A stretch of 64,000 bases of DNA from Marinobacter excellens HL-55 (GTDB lineage Bacteria; Pseudomonadota; Gammaproteobacteria; Pseudomonadales; Oleiphilaceae), in NCBI GenBank assembly GCA_001314845.1, contig LJZQ01000003.1:76423-140422 (forward strand), written 5' to 3'. Below the pieces are notes generated by a model. The model was given only the letters and a program-made list of their open reading frames with translations. It had not been told where the DNA came from and did no database searches. Positions 31,220 to 41,790 of this stretch are shown in pieces. Each line of letters begins with the position of its first letter. The stretch's first letter is position 1. Both the position numbers and the translations under genes were made by a program.

Positions 31220-32662
31220 ATGGAACTCGACCCTCTCATGCTATCGCGAATCCAGTTCGCGTTTGTGGTGTCATTTCACGCCATTTTTCCGGTGTTTACC
31301 ATCGGCCTTGCTTCTTACATCGCCGTTCTTGAGGGCCTGGCCTTCAAAACAAAGAATCCGGTCTGGGAAAAGCTGTCCGGATTCTGGACCAAGGTCTTTG
31401 CCGTTGTGTTCGGTATGGGCGTGGTCTCTGGCATCGTGATGTCGTTTCAGTTCGGGACCAACTGGAGTAATTTTTCGCAGGCGACCGCCAACTTCCTTGG
31501 GCCAGTTCTGAGTTACGAGGTTATTACCGCATTTTTCCTGGAAGCAGCGTTCCTCGGCGTTTTGCTATTCGGGCGGAATAAGGTTCCGCCGGGGGTTCAT
31601 CTATTTGCCGCCATCATGGTGGCAACGGGTACCTTTATCTCGTCTTTCTGGATTCTCGCCGCCAACAGCTGGATGCACACTCCGGCCGGGATCGAGTTAC
31701 GTGACGGCGTGTTCCATGTGGTGTCCTGGAGCCAGGCGCTGTTCAACCCCTCTTTCCCCTATCGTTTCGCACATATGGCGTTGGCGTCTTTTCTGACTGG
31801 TGGATTTGTGGTCGCAGGCGTCAGTGCCTGGTATCTGCTACGAGGGCGCGAAGTTGAGGCTAACCGCAAAGCACTGTCTATGTGCCTCTGGTTATTGCTA
31901 TTCATAGCGCCAGCGCAACTTGTTGTTGGTGACTTCCACGGTCTCAACACACTGGAGCATCAGCCCATGAAGGTTGCTGCGATGGAAGGCAACTGGGAAA
32001 CTTCCCGCAATGTGCCGCTGTTGTTGTTCGCGATTCCTGATCAGGCTAATCAAACCAATCATTTTGAGATTGGTATTCCCAGCCTTGCCAGCTTTGTGTT
32101 GACCCATGAATGGGATGGCGAGGTACCGGGCCTGAATGAAGTAGCAGTCGAAGAACAGCCGCCCGTGGCTATTGTGTTCTGGTCGTTCCGGGTGATGGTC
32201 GGGTTGGGTATGTTGATGATTCTGTTTGCCCTGGCCGGCCTGTTCCTGCGCGTAAAGGGACGTTATTTCCAGAACCGCTGGTTTCTTCAGGGCTTGCGGT
32301 TTATGAGCATTACGCCTTTTATTGCAGTACTGGCGGGATGGTTTGTGACGGAGGTCGGTCGCTCACCCTGGCTGGTTTACGGCATGATGACTCAGGCGGA
32401 GTCGGTTACACCGTCACTCACCGGCGCTATGGCCCTTTTCACATTGATCGGCTATGTGGTGGTATATGGTTTGGTGTTCTCTGCCGGAGTTTATTACCTG
32501 ATGCGGGTGCTCTATGTGGGCCTAGAAGATAACGATGAGGAATACGATCACGAAGATGATCGCCCTGCACGGCCTTTGTCAGCAGCCCATGTGCCGTTCG
32601 AGATAGAGCCCGGCAAAGACGCTGTCAATCACGCCAAACCGATCAACCAGGGAGGCCACTAA
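31220..32662 (+). CDS. cydA: Cytochrome bd-type (CioA-like) ubiquinol oxidase subunit I
   Basis: MELDPLMLSRIQFAFVVSFHAIFPVFTIGLASYIAVLEG; GRNKVPPGVHLFAA. Confidence 0.94.
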   Translation: MELDPLMLSRIQFAFVVSFHAIFPVFTIGLASYIAVLEGLAFKTKNPVWEKLSGFWTKVFAVVFGMGVVSGIVMSFQFGTNWSNFSQATANFLGPVLSYEVITAFFLEAAFLGVLLFGRNKVPPGVHLFAAIMVATGTFISSFWILAANSWMHTPAGIELRDGVFHVVSWSQALFNPSFPYRFAHMALASFLTGGFVVAGVSAWYLLRGREVEANRKALSMCLWLLLFIAPAQLVVGDFHGLNTLEHQPMKVAAMEGNWETSRNVPLLLFAIPDQANQTNHFEIGIPSLASFVLTHEWDGEVPGLNEVAVEEQPPVAIVFWSFRVMVGLGMLMILFALAGLFLRVKGRYFQNRWFLQGLRFMSITPFIAVLAGWFVTEVGRSPWLVYGMMTQAESVTPSLTGAMALFTLIGYVVVYGLVFSAGVYYLMRVLYVGLEDNDEEYDHEDDRPARPLSAAHVPFEIEPGKDAVNHAKPINQGGH

Positions 32663-32664
32663 TC

Positions 32665-33666
32665 ATGGAACTTTTTGATCTGGCCCTTATCTGGGCGTTC
32701 ATTATTGGCTTTGGTGTCATCATGTATGTGCTGATGGACGGCTTTGATCTGGGTGTCGGGATTCTATTCCCGTTTGCACCGTCCGAGCAGGATCGGGATA
32801 CCATGATGAATAGCGTCGCGCCGGTCTGGGACGGCAATGAAACCTGGCTGGTGCTGGGCGGTGCCGGGCTATTGGCAGCGTTCCCGATGGTCTATTCCAT
32901 CATTCTGCCAGCGCTGTACATCGGTGTGTTTCTGCTGTTGGCCGGCTTGATCTTCCGGGGCGTAGCTTTTGAGTTCCGGTTCAAGGCCCGGTCGTCCCGG
33001 TACTTGTGGAACTGGTCGTTCGCCGGTGGCTCCACGGTGGCGGCTTTTGCACAGGGCGCGGTTGTAGGTGCCTACATTCAGGGCTTTGAGACCGCTAACG
33101 GGGTCTACGTCGGCGGTGCCCTGGATTGGCTCACACCTTTCACCGTCCTTACTGGCCTTGGCATGCTCGCAGGCTATGCCCTGCTGGGTTCAACCTGGTT
33201 GATCATGAAAACAGAAGGGCGGCTGCAAGAGTGGGCTTACCGGCTGACAACGCCTTTGCTGGCCGCGGTGCTGGTAATCTTCGGTATTATCAGTGTGTGG
33301 ACGCCGTTTGTGGACGACATGGTTCGTGAACGCTGGTTTTCCAATCTGACGGTGATCTGGATCCTACCTGCGCTGACATTGCTGTGTGCCTTCCAGATCT
33401 GGCGGTCTGTTCGCAACCGCTTTGAAGGCATGCCATTCGTCGCAACCATGGGCTTGTTCATCACCACGTACCTGGGCCTGATAGTCAGCCGCTGGCCTTA
33501 CGTTGTGCCACCAAACTACACCTTGTGGGACGCATCCTCCGCCTACGAGTCGCAGTTGTTCCTGCTACTTGGCTTGCTCTTTGTTATCCCGATTGTACTG
33601 GCCTACACCGCCTGGACCTATTGGGTGTTCCGGGGCAAGGTTCGTGCTGGCGAGGGGTATCACTGA
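32665..33666 (+). CDS. cydB: Cytochrome bd-type ubiquinol oxidase subunit II
   Basis: 333 aa; YVLMDGFDLGVGILFPF, VWDGNETWLVLGGAGLLAAFP. Confidence 0.94.
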   Translation: MELFDLALIWAFIIGFGVIMYVLMDGFDLGVGILFPFAPSEQDRDTMMNSVAPVWDGNETWLVLGGAGLLAAFPMVYSIILPALYIGVFLLLAGLIFRGVAFEFRFKARSSRYLWNWSFAGGSTVAAFAQGAVVGAYIQGFETANGVYVGGALDWLTPFTVLTGLGMLAGYALLGSTWLIMKTEGRLQEWAYRLTTPLLAAVLVIFGIISVWTPFVDDMVRERWFSNLTVIWILPALTLLCAFQIWRSVRNRFEGMPFVATMGLFITTYLGLIVSRWPYVVPPNYTLWDASSAYESQLFLLLGLLFVIPIVLAYTAWTYWVFRGKVRAGEGYH

Positions 33667-35343
33667 GTGTCTGAGCCAGCCCAGGTTGATGTTCGACAAT
33701 GGCTTTCCGGGCTTGCCCGGAACAGCCAGCGTTGGGCACGGCTTACCGTGCTGGCGGGTGCTCTGACCGGGCTGGCAACCATCCTGCAGATGGTATTGCT
33801 GGCCTGGCTGGTGCACCAGATCATAATCGAAGGACAATCAGCCGCCGGGCTCACTTCGAGCTTTATTGCGTTGATTGTCGCCCTTCTGTTTCGGGCTGCC
33901 GGCCAGGGTATGCAATCCCACTTTGCGGCACGTTGCAGCGAACAGGTTCGCCGGGACGCCCGGCGTCAATTGCACCGGCATTGGGGCGATGCAGGCCCGG
34001 TTACCCTCGCGGATGCTTCGGCCGGCAGCCTGGCGCGGGAATGGCTGGACCACGTTGAAGCGTTGCACGGCTACTTTGCCCGCTTCTTACCGCAGATGTT
34101 TCTGGCCGCTATTATCCCTGTCGTCATTCTGGCGTTGGTGTTTTGGTTAGACTGGCTGGCCGGAATTTTTCTGTTGCTATCTGCGCCTTTGATTCCACTG
34201 TTCATGGCGTTGGTGGGCATAGGCGCCGAAAAGGTCAATCAACAACACTTTGAGGTTATCAGCCGGCTGTCTGGCCAGTTTCTGGATAAGATTCGCGGGC
34301 TGACCACCCTGCAGCTGTTTGGACAAACCCGCAGTGCCAGCGATGCGTTGCATCGTCGCTCAGATCAGTATCGACGGATAACCATGAAAACTCTGAAAGT
34401 GGCGTTCTTATCTTCTGCCGTGCTCGAGTTTTTTGCGTCGGTTGCCATCGCAGTTATTGCGATATACGTCGGCTTTGGATTATTGGGATACATCAGCTAC
34501 GGGCCCAGCGCCGACTTGACCCTGTTTTCGGGGTTGCTGATCCTGTTGCTGGCCCCCGAGTTCTTCCAACCGTTACGAACTCTGTCGCAACACTACCATG
34601 ACCGGGCCACCGCCCTTGGGGCCAGCGCGGAGATTCTCGCACGACTAAATCAACCCACAGGGGCCAACACCTCAAAGCCAAAGCACCCGCAGGCAACGCC
34701 CGATAACCGCATTTCACTGAGCAACGTTTCCTTGCACTACGGGACCGGTAAACCAATTCTACGTAACCTGAACCTGTCGGTGTTGCAAGGGCAATCGGTT
34801 GCCCTGACCGGCCCCTCTGGCGGAGGTAAGTCCTCCCTGCTGCATCTTATCGCGGGTTTTATAACGCCAACCCAGGGTTTTGTCAGCGTGTTTGGCAATC
34901 CTCCGGGCCAGCTGGCTTTTGGCTGGCTTGGTCAGCGTGGTTTCTGGATACAGGGTTCCTGGGCCGACAATCTGCGTTTGACCTGCCCGGAGGCTTCAGA
35001 CATCGCGATTGAATCAGCGCTGCGGCGGGTCGGCCTTGGCAGTATGCTTGAGAGCCGCGCTCAGGGCATTCACAGCCAGATTGCGGAAGACGGGCAAGGA
35101 CTATCCGGCGGCCAGGCCCGCAGGTTAAGTCTGGCCCGGATTTTCGTTGCTGATTACGATTTAATTCTACTGGATGAGCCGACAGCAGGGCTTGATGCAA
35201 CCAGTGAGATTGTGGTCTTGGAGGCATTGCACAAGTTGGCCGAATCCGGCAAGACGCTGGTGTTCTCAACTCATCATAACGCGCTGCTGGCACTGGCTGA
35301 CCGAACACTGATTGTTAACAATGGGGAGGTTCGGGATGCATGA
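33667..35343 (+). CDS. cydD: Thiol reductant ABC exporter subunit CydD
   Basis: 558 aa; GTG start directly after cydB stop; ABC exporter with TGPSGGGKSSLLHL and LSGGQARRLSLARI. Confidence 0.9.
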   Translation: MSEPAQVDVRQWLSGLARNSQRWARLTVLAGALTGLATILQMVLLAWLVHQIIIEGQSAAGLTSSFIALIVALLFRAAGQGMQSHFAARCSEQVRRDARRQLHRHWGDAGPVTLADASAGSLAREWLDHVEALHGYFARFLPQMFLAAIIPVVILALVFWLDWLAGIFLLLSAPLIPLFMALVGIGAEKVNQQHFEVISRLSGQFLDKIRGLTTLQLFGQTRSASDALHRRSDQYRRITMKTLKVAFLSSAVLEFFASVAIAVIAIYVGFGLLGYISYGPSADLTLFSGLLILLLAPEFFQPLRTLSQHYHDRATALGASAEILARLNQPTGANTSKPKHPQATPDNRISLSNVSLHYGTGKPILRNLNLSVLQGQSVALTGPSGGGKSSLLHLIAGFITPTQGFVSVFGNPPGQLAFGWLGQRGFWIQGSWADNLRLTCPEASDIAIESALRRVGLGSMLESRAQGIHSQIAEDGQGLSGGQARRLSLARIFVADYDLILLDEPTAGLDATSEIVVLEALHKLAESGKTLVFSTHHNALLALADRTLIVNNGEVRDA

Positions 35344-36955
35344 ACTTCGGCCCTGGCTAAAGCTGATATTTCAGCGTCGAGGCCGCCTGATCGTTGGCGC
35401 GCTGCTCCTGCTGGTGACTTTGCTGTCTGGCCTCAGCCTGCTGGCGTTGTCCGGCTGGTTTCTGACCGAAACTGCACTGGTTGGCTTGCTCCTGGCAGCA
35501 GGATCTCAGGCTTATATCAATCTCTATGTGCCGGGCGGTGGCATTCGGTTCTTTGCAGTATCGCGTACCGTCGCGAGGTATCTTGAGCGAGTGTATAACC
35601 ACAATACGGTTCTGCAGTTGCTGACTGATATTCGAGTTGCCCTGTTTGACCGGATGGCCAGTGCCGGTCAACGGGAACGCGGTGGCAAAACCGGCGCCCA
35701 GTGGTTATCGCGGCTTACGGCCGATGTGGATGCACTGGATACCATCTATCTCAGGGTGATCGCACCGGCCGGGCTCGCAGTGATGGTTAGCCTTATCCTG
35801 GTGCTCGCCGCCTGGCTGTTGTTCTCCGGCACGCTTGCTGTCGGTGTCCTGGCCATTTGTGCGCTCGCCCTCTATCTGGCAACTCGACGGGTTTTCACTC
35901 AAACCCGGCCGTTGTCAGCGAGGCTCAGTGATCAGCAGGAAGCTCTCAGGGGCGACGTGATCGAGCATCTTGAAGGCTACGCCGAACTGACCGCAGCTGG
36001 TCGCACAGGCAAGCATGCGGGTTGGTTGATGCGCCAGGCTCGATCCGTGTCGCGGACGCAGGCGCGCGTCGACAGCCAGGCCGGTTGGCACCAGGCCGTA
36101 TCAACTCTATTGGTGAATCTGGCGGTTGTTGTTGCGCTCTGGTCGGGCGCCGAGCTGTTTCACCAGGGCCAGTTGAGTGGCCCGGTTCTTGTTTTGCTAC
36201 CCATCGCGCTGCTGGGCTTGATTGAAGTCTATGCCATGTTGCCGGATGCGTTTGCAAAATTGGGGGGTACGATTTCCGCCGCCCGAAGACTGAATGAACA
36301 GGTTACGCCAGGCTCCAAGCTGGGCAACCGGACGCCAGCCGAGCCACACCTGATCAACGGCAATGCGCTTATTATGCGCGATCTATCCGTCGGCTATACC
36401 GGCCAGGCGGCCATCCTTAGCCACTACTCCCTAACCGTGGCCGAAGGTGAGCGGCTGGGTATCGTTGGTGCGTCCGGAGCCGGAAAATCCACTCTGGCCG
36501 ATACGATCGCGGGCATACTGGCACCGAAAGATGGCCTGATCTCAGCCCTACCCTGCGCCTATCTCACGCAGAAGACCGTGGTGTTTGAAGATACGGTGAG
36601 AGCCAATCTATTACTGGGCAACCCAAAAGCCACAGATGCTGAGCTTTGGCGGGTGTTGGAGCTGGTTGAATTGGCAAGTCGATTTACGGACGAAACGGAC
36701 AGGCTCGACACCTGGCTCGGCAGCGCTGGCAACCGACTGTCCGGAGGCGAAGCGCGCCGCCTGGTGCTGGCGCGGGTGTTACTCAATGACGCTGCGCTGG
36801 TGATTCTGGACGAGCCGTTTACCGGCGTGGATTCCGAAACCCGTAAACGAATAGCGCCCCAAATCAACCGATGGTTGGAGGGGCGCGCGGTCATCTGTCT
36901 GGGGCATGGACCGGAAGCGTTATTGCCGTCCGGTCACACAGTCCACCTTTACTGA
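35336..36955 (+). CDS. cydC: Thiol reductant ABC exporter subunit CydC
   Basis: MHELRPWLKLIFQRRGRLIVGALLLLVTLLSGLSLLALSGWFLTETA; ABC motifs; overlaps cydD by 8 bp. Confidence 0.9.
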   Translation: MHELRPWLKLIFQRRGRLIVGALLLLVTLLSGLSLLALSGWFLTETALVGLLLAAGSQAYINLYVPGGGIRFFAVSRTVARYLERVYNHNTVLQLLTDIRVALFDRMASAGQRERGGKTGAQWLSRLTADVDALDTIYLRVIAPAGLAVMVSLILVLAAWLLFSGTLAVGVLAICALALYLATRRVFTQTRPLSARLSDQQEALRGDVIEHLEGYAELTAAGRTGKHAGWLMRQARSVSRTQARVDSQAGWHQAVSTLLVNLAVVVALWSGAELFHQGQLSGPVLVLLPIALLGLIEVYAMLPDAFAKLGGTISAARRLNEQVTPGSKLGNRTPAEPHLINGNALIMRDLSVGYTGQAAILSHYSLTVAEGERLGIVGASGAGKSTLADTIAGILAPKDGLISALPCAYLTQKTVVFEDTVRANLLLGNPKATDAELWRVLELVELASRFTDETDRLDTWLGSAGNRLSGGEARRLVLARVLLNDAALVILDEPFTGVDSETRKRIAPQINRWLEGRAVICLGHGPEALLPSGHTVHLY

Positions 36956-36958
36956 CAC

Positions 36959-38200
36959 TTATCGGGTTTCCAGTACCTCGAACGTCAGGCCAGCCTTGCT
37001 GGTCAACCTTTCCAGCAATTTCCCATCCAATGCAGAAGCCGGTGTCCAGAAGCCTCCCTTGGTGGATTCCTGAACATCAAACGCCAGGCAAAGACCTGCC
37101 TCGCCGAGCATTTTGGCGGTCGATCCATAACCGGGATCACGATCGCCCGTCACCTTGGTGATGATGGTTTTACCATCGGGGGTGCGGCCAACAAAACGCA
37201 GATCGTAAAAACCGTTTTCCTGCTCTTTCTCGCTGGGGCCTTCACCCGGCTTGGGCACGAGCTTTTCTACCACCCAGCGAGTGGGCTTGATCGCCGAGGC
37301 GGTAAAGAAAGCGCCCAACGCCGCGGTGATACCGTAGGCGGTCAACCTACCCTTGGCGCCTTTGCCGGTCATCATGGCTTCATCGTAGGTGAACTCTGTG
37401 CCATAACGGGCGCTCTGCATTGCATTGGAGCGATGCACAACCCGGGTGTTGATGGCGCCCATCACAAATGGGGCAAGCCAGACACCAAAATCCTTGTCGT
37501 ATTCGGCGGTTTTCAGGCTCGGCTGGCGCGCTTTCGAGCGATGCCCTTCAGGGCAAATCGAGAAGGGATTTGCCAGCTCTTTACGGAGCTTGGGATCGGC
37601 ACCCGCTTCTTTGGCCACGTTGATCATGGAGGCAACCGTGCCGCCTGATAACCCACCCTTGGCGACCTTCACTCGCATCCGCACATCCTGACAGGGCTTG
37701 CCAAAGGCTTCTTCCGCTTTTTGCTGCAAGAACCAGACACCCATGTCTGACGGGATGGAATCAAACCCGCAACAGTGGACAATCCGCGCCCCGGTTTGTT
37801 TTGCCTGAGCTTCGTAGCGCTCGACCATGCGGCGGATCCACTGTACTTCACCGGTCAGGTCACAATAATCAGTTCCGGTAGCGACGCAGGCTTTCACCAG
37901 CGGCTCACCAAACAAGGCGTAGGGGCCAACCGTCGAGATCACGACACGGGTTTGTCGGCACATGGCTGCGACAGCATCGTCATCGGCCGCATCAGCCAGC
38001 AGGACAGGCAGCTTGGAGGCTGCATCACCCAGGTCGCCTTTCAATGCATTGAGTTTGGCTTCAGAGCGACCCGCTATGGCCCACTTCACCTCGGCATTGA
38101 CGCCGTAATTTTCAACCAGGTATCGGGTCAGTATCTGGCCAACAAAACTGGTAGCGCCAAATACGACCAGATCAAAATCTGCCTGTTTGGAATTGTTCAT
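36959..38200 (-). CDS. Saccharopine dehydrogenase NADP-binding domain / trans-acting enoyl reductase family protein
   Basis: 413 aa; DLVVFGATSFVGQILTRYLVENYG, IVHCCGFDSIPSDMGVWFLQ. Confidence 0.87.
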   Translation of the reverse strand: MNNSKQADFDLVVFGATSFVGQILTRYLVENYGVNAEVKWAIAGRSEAKLNALKGDLGDAASKLPVLLADAADDDAVAAMCRQTRVVISTVGPYALFGEPLVKACVATGTDYCDLTGEVQWIRRMVERYEAQAKQTGARIVHCCGFDSIPSDMGVWFLQQKAEEAFGKPCQDVRMRVKVAKGGLSGGTVASMINVAKEAGADPKLRKELANPFSICPEGHRSKARQPSLKTAEYDKDFGVWLAPFVMGAINTRVVHRSNAMQSARYGTEFTYDEAMMTGKGAKGRLTAYGITAALGAFFTASAIKPTRWVVEKLVPKPGEGPSEKEQENGFYDLRFVGRTPDGKTIITKVTGDRDPGYGSTAKMLGEAGLCLAFDVQESTKGGFWTPASALDGKLLERLTSKAGLTFEVLETR

Positions 38201-38250
38201 TGTTCATCCTTAATTTGCAGCGAAAGAGATATATTGGATCGTAATCAGGT

Positions 38251-38658
38251 TCAGCGTTTGGCTCTTGCCGCCATTAACACCATAAATACCGCGACACCCA
38301 GACCCCAGAAACCATTGAGGATCAGGCCGCCAACCCAAGTTTGGGCTGACACTGCCAGATCTTTCATCGGAAATACAACCAGCATGGCCACTGCGGTAGG
38401 ACCAATGGCACCAAGCGCGATATGGACCAGCCAATACCAGGCGCCCAGAAGGCGACCAGCCACGGCCCACAAGGCAATCCCCCACAAACCGCCAAAGAAG
38501 GCCAAAGACAGCACGGACGGGATGCCCAGCGGAGGCACCGGGGTCATGTTGTAAGGCGCTGCCGGGACTGCATCTAGCAAATAGAAAACGGCAAACAACC
38601 CTTGGTGGAAAATCAACGTTGCCAGCAATCCCGCTATGAACGCTTTAAGCCAAACCAT
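38251..38658 (-). CDS. Hypothetical multi-pass membrane protein
   Basis: 135 aa; four hydrophobic segments; MVWLKAFIAGLLATLIFHQGLFAVFYLLDAVP. Confidence 0.75.
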   Translation of the reverse strand: MVWLKAFIAGLLATLIFHQGLFAVFYLLDAVPAAPYNMTPVPPLGIPSVLSLAFFGGLWGIALWAVAGRLLGAWYWLVHIALGAIGPTAVAMLVVFPMKDLAVSAQTWVGGLILNGFWGLGVAVFMVLMAARAKR

Positions 38659-38842
38659 ATTTTGTTCCTTGTTGTGTTGCTAATATTGAAGGCGCTTTCA
38701 AAAGGTTTACGCCGATGTTAACAGGTTTTGCCACGAGTCGACTTTCTCCGGTGCAGAGCTATCGGCGTCCAGCCGGCCAATCGTTCGTCATGCCGTCTGT
38801 TGCACACTGTATCAGAGGTTAAAAGACCACGGAGGCATTCCC

Positions 38843-39172
38843 TTGATCACTTTCCTGACCCTGACAAGCTTGATTCTGCTGCTATACAGCTGCCTTCTTT
38901 TATGGCAACTGCTGGAACAACGCAAAATGATCACTCAAATTCTTGAAACCGAGGGCATCAGCGATCACCATCAAGAACCGGAACTGGTGCTTACGATGAG
39001 AGTTCTCGATCCGATTGCACTGGCAAAACGTGAGTCCCGAACGGGGCGCGCACTTGCAGACCGGTTGCCGGTCATGACTCGTAAAATGGTGTACCAGGAA
39101 GTGATGAAGGAACTGGAAACTGAGCTTCTGGAGCGAGATATTGATGTCGAAATGCACATTGAATATCGATAA
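38843..39172 (+). CDS. Small membrane-anchored hypothetical protein (109 aa)
   Basis: MITFLTLTSLILLLYSCLLLWQLLEQRKM then charged cytoplasmic region. Confidence 0.6.
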   Translation: MITFLTLTSLILLLYSCLLLWQLLEQRKMITQILETEGISDHHQEPELVLTMRVLDPIALAKRESRTGRALADRLPVMTRKMVYQEVMKELETELLERDIDVEMHIEYR

Positions 39173-39184
39173 AGGGGTCACCCC

Positions 39185-39640
39185 ATGATTACCCTGGTTC
39201 TGACAACTCTGTGTCTGGCGGGCACGGCTTGCATCCTATTTGCCGGGTACCGGATTGCCAGTCACTCGCGGAAACAACTACTGATCTTGAATGCCCATCG
39301 CATCGGCGCTCGCAGTGCCATTCAGAAAAGCCGAATGGATCTGGCAGAGGTTCGCAACCGTGCTCGCTTGCTGGAAGACACCGTTTCAGGTGGAGCCTCT
39401 GCGGTTGAAAAGGTCCACAAAGCCATCGCGAACACCACCTTCGGCCTGATCGACATGTTCTCGAAAGACGAAGATTTTCGGGATAGTGCTCGTAGAGCCC
39501 GTCAAAGCCATGAAGAAAAAAGCCAACAGGTCTACAAAGCGGTGCGTACAACCAATCGGGCGCTGCACATACTGGCGGACACCCTGATTATTGGCAAAGC
39601 GGAGAAACGTATCGTTTCAAAAACAAAAAAGGCACCCTGA
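39185..39640 (+). CDS. Small membrane-anchored hypothetical protein with coiled coil (151 aa)
   Basis: MITLVLTTLCLAGTACILFAGYRIASHSRKQ, helical charged C-terminus; followed by terminator. Confidence 0.65.
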   Translation: MITLVLTTLCLAGTACILFAGYRIASHSRKQLLILNAHRIGARSAIQKSRMDLAEVRNRARLLEDTVSGGASAVEKVHKAIANTTFGLIDMFSKDEDFRDSARRARQSHEEKSQQVYKAVRTTNRALHILADTLIIGKAEKRIVSKTKKAP

Positions 39641-39655
39641 GGTGCCTTTTTTGTT
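39631..39655. terminator. Rho-independent terminator, likely bidirectional
   Basis: AAAAAAGGCACCCTGAGGTGCCTTTTTTGTT between convergent genes. Confidence 0.9.
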
Positions 39656-39670
39656 AGAGAGATCTGAAAG

Positions 39671-40612
39671 TTACAGGACTTTCTTCAACTCTTCTTCGAA
39701 CTGCGGAACTGCTTCAAACAGGTCCGCAACCAGGCCGTAATCAGCAACCTGGAAGATCGGCGCCTCTTCGTCCTTGTTGATCGCAACGATCACCTTGGAG
39801 TCAGACATACCCGCCAGGTGCTGGATGGCACCGGAGATACCAATCGCAACGTACAGCTGAGGGGCAACGATCTTCCCGGTCTGGCCAACCTGCATGTCGT
39901 TCGGCACAAATCCAGCGTCGACGGCGGCACGGGATGCACCCATAGCTGCGCCCATCAGATCAGCAACCTGCTCCAGCATTTTGAAGTTTTCGCCGTTCTG
40001 CATGCCACGACCACCAGAAATAACGATACCAGCAGACGCCAGATCCGGACGGTCTGACTTGGCTTTCTCTTCACCAACGAAAGAAGACAGGCCGGCGTCT
40101 TTAACAACGTCCAGCTGTTCAACAGACGCAGAACCACCTTCCGCGGCAACCGGATCAAAACCAGTCGGGCGTACGGTGATTACCTTGATGCTGTCGCTTG
40201 CCTTGACGGTTGCGATGGCATTACCGGCGTAGATCGGACGCACAAAGGTGTCGGCAGATTCAACGCGGATAATGTCAGATACCTGAGCGACGTCCAGCAG
40301 CGCAGCAACGCGAGGCATGAAGTCTTTGCCCGTGGTGCCGGCAGACGTCAGAATATGGCTGTAGCCTTTGCCCACTTCGGCAACCAGCTCGCCCAGGTTT
40401 TCAGCCAGGAAATGACCGTAAGCTGCGTTGTCTGCAACCAGAACCTTATTGACGCCTTCTGCTTTGGCAGCGGCTTCAGCGATGGCGCCTACGTTTTCAC
40501 CAGCAACCAGCACGTCGATGTCGCCACCGATGGCCTTGGCTGCCGCTACAACGTTCAGAGTAGCCTGCTTCAGGCTGCTGTTGTCGTGTTCAGCAATTAC
40601 CAGGATGCTCAT
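39671..40612 (-). CDS. etfA: Electron transfer flavoprotein subunit alpha
   Basis: 313 aa; [51 protein letters not shown]. Confidence 0.96.
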   Translation of the reverse strand: MSILVIAEHDNSSLKQATLNVVAAAKAIGGDIDVLVAGENVGAIAEAAAKAEGVNKVLVADNAAYGHFLAENLGELVAEVGKGYSHILTSAGTTGKDFMPRVAALLDVAQVSDIIRVESADTFVRPIYAGNAIATVKASDSIKVITVRPTGFDPVAAEGGSASVEQLDVVKDAGLSSFVGEEKAKSDRPDLASAGIVISGGRGMQNGENFKMLEQVADLMGAAMGASRAAVDAGFVPNDMQVGQTGKIVAPQLYVAIGISGAIQHLAGMSDSKVIVAINKDEEAPIFQVADYGLVADLFEAVPQFEEELKKVL

Positions 40613-41362
40613 TTAGATCACCTTCGCTTCGTTCTTCAGTTTATCCACCAGCTCAGCAACGTCAGCCACCTTGATACCAGCCTGGCGTGAAGCCGGGGCT
40701 TCTACCTTCAGGGTGGACAGGCGCGGGGCGATTTCAACACCCAGATCGGCGGGGCTCATGGCGTCCAGCGGCTTCTTCTTCGCTTTCATGATGTTTGGCA
40801 AAGAAGCATAGCGCGGCTCGTTCAGACGCAGATCAGTGGTCACAACCGCAGGCAAGTTCAGAGCAACGGTCATCAGACCGCCATCTACTTCGCGGGTGAC
40901 GTTAACCTTTTCACCATCAACAACCACTTCAGAGGCAAAGGTGCCCTGACCCATGCCAGTCAGCGCAGCCAGCATCTGACCAGTCTGGTTGTTGTCGGAA
41001 TCGATGGACTGTTTGCCAAGAATGACCAGTTTTGGCTCTTCTTTCTCTACAACAGCCTTCAGCAGCTTGGCCGCTTCGAGGGACTGAACTTCTTCGTCAG
41101 TCTCGATGTGAATACCACGGTCAGCACCCAGTGCCAGGGCGGTACGAATCTGCTCCTGACAGGCTTTCGGGCCAATGGATACAACAACGATTTCACTGGC
41201 AACGCCCTTCTCTTTCAGACGAACCGCTTCTTCAACAGCGATTTCGCAGAACGGGTTCATTGCCATCTTGACGTTGGCGAGGTCTACACCGGTGTTGTCC
41301 GGCTTGACGCGCACCTTTACGTTGTAGTCGATAACTCGTTTTACAGCGACCAGAACCTTCAT
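40613..41362 (-). CDS. etfB: Electron transfer flavoprotein subunit beta
   Basis: 249 aa; [50 protein letters not shown]. Confidence 0.96.
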   Translation of the reverse strand: MKVLVAVKRVIDYNVKVRVKPDNTGVDLANVKMAMNPFCEIAVEEAVRLKEKGVASEIVVVSIGPKACQEQIRTALALGADRGIHIETDEEVQSLEAAKLLKAVVEKEEPKLVILGKQSIDSDNNQTGQMLAALTGMGQGTFASEVVVDGEKVNVTREVDGGLMTVALNLPAVVTTDLRLNEPRYASLPNIMKAKKKPLDAMSPADLGVEIAPRLSTLKVEAPASRQAGIKVADVAELVDKLKNEAKVI

Positions 41363-41609
41363 AGATTCCTCGTTCTTCTACAAATGGGTTTAATGACTCG
41401 CAATCCTGAGCGGAAAGCCTGCTATGTAAAGCGAAACAATAGTGCAGGCTATGTTCTGATGGGTCAATTGCCCTATCAGACGCGCCAGGCCTGCCTTCAC
41501 AGCCAATAAGTCGGGTTGACCCGACCCGGCAATGAGACGATACTAAAAATCGACTCAAAACACACGAAATTTCGGTGTACCCGTACAATGCCAAAGCCAG
41601 ACGCAAATT

Positions 41610-41629
41610 TCAAACAAACGTTTGTTTGA
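41610..41629. promoter_or_regulatory. Perfect 20-bp palindrome TCAAACAAACGTTTGTTTGA, PsrA-like operator candidate
   Basis: In the etfB / ETF-QO divergent intergenic region; read directly. Confidence 0.75.
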
Positions 41630-41790
41630 TTTCTCAAATGCGTTATCCTTTTGGGAGAATTGGCCCATTTACCGGGCTTGGGGCGTCGTCTATAGGCAAT
41701 TTTACCGGTATGATGTCGCCCTTGATGAGTTAGACAGATAGGCCTGCGGGCAAACAACATCCACTAAAGAAGCTGTTTGAGGAGACCAAC

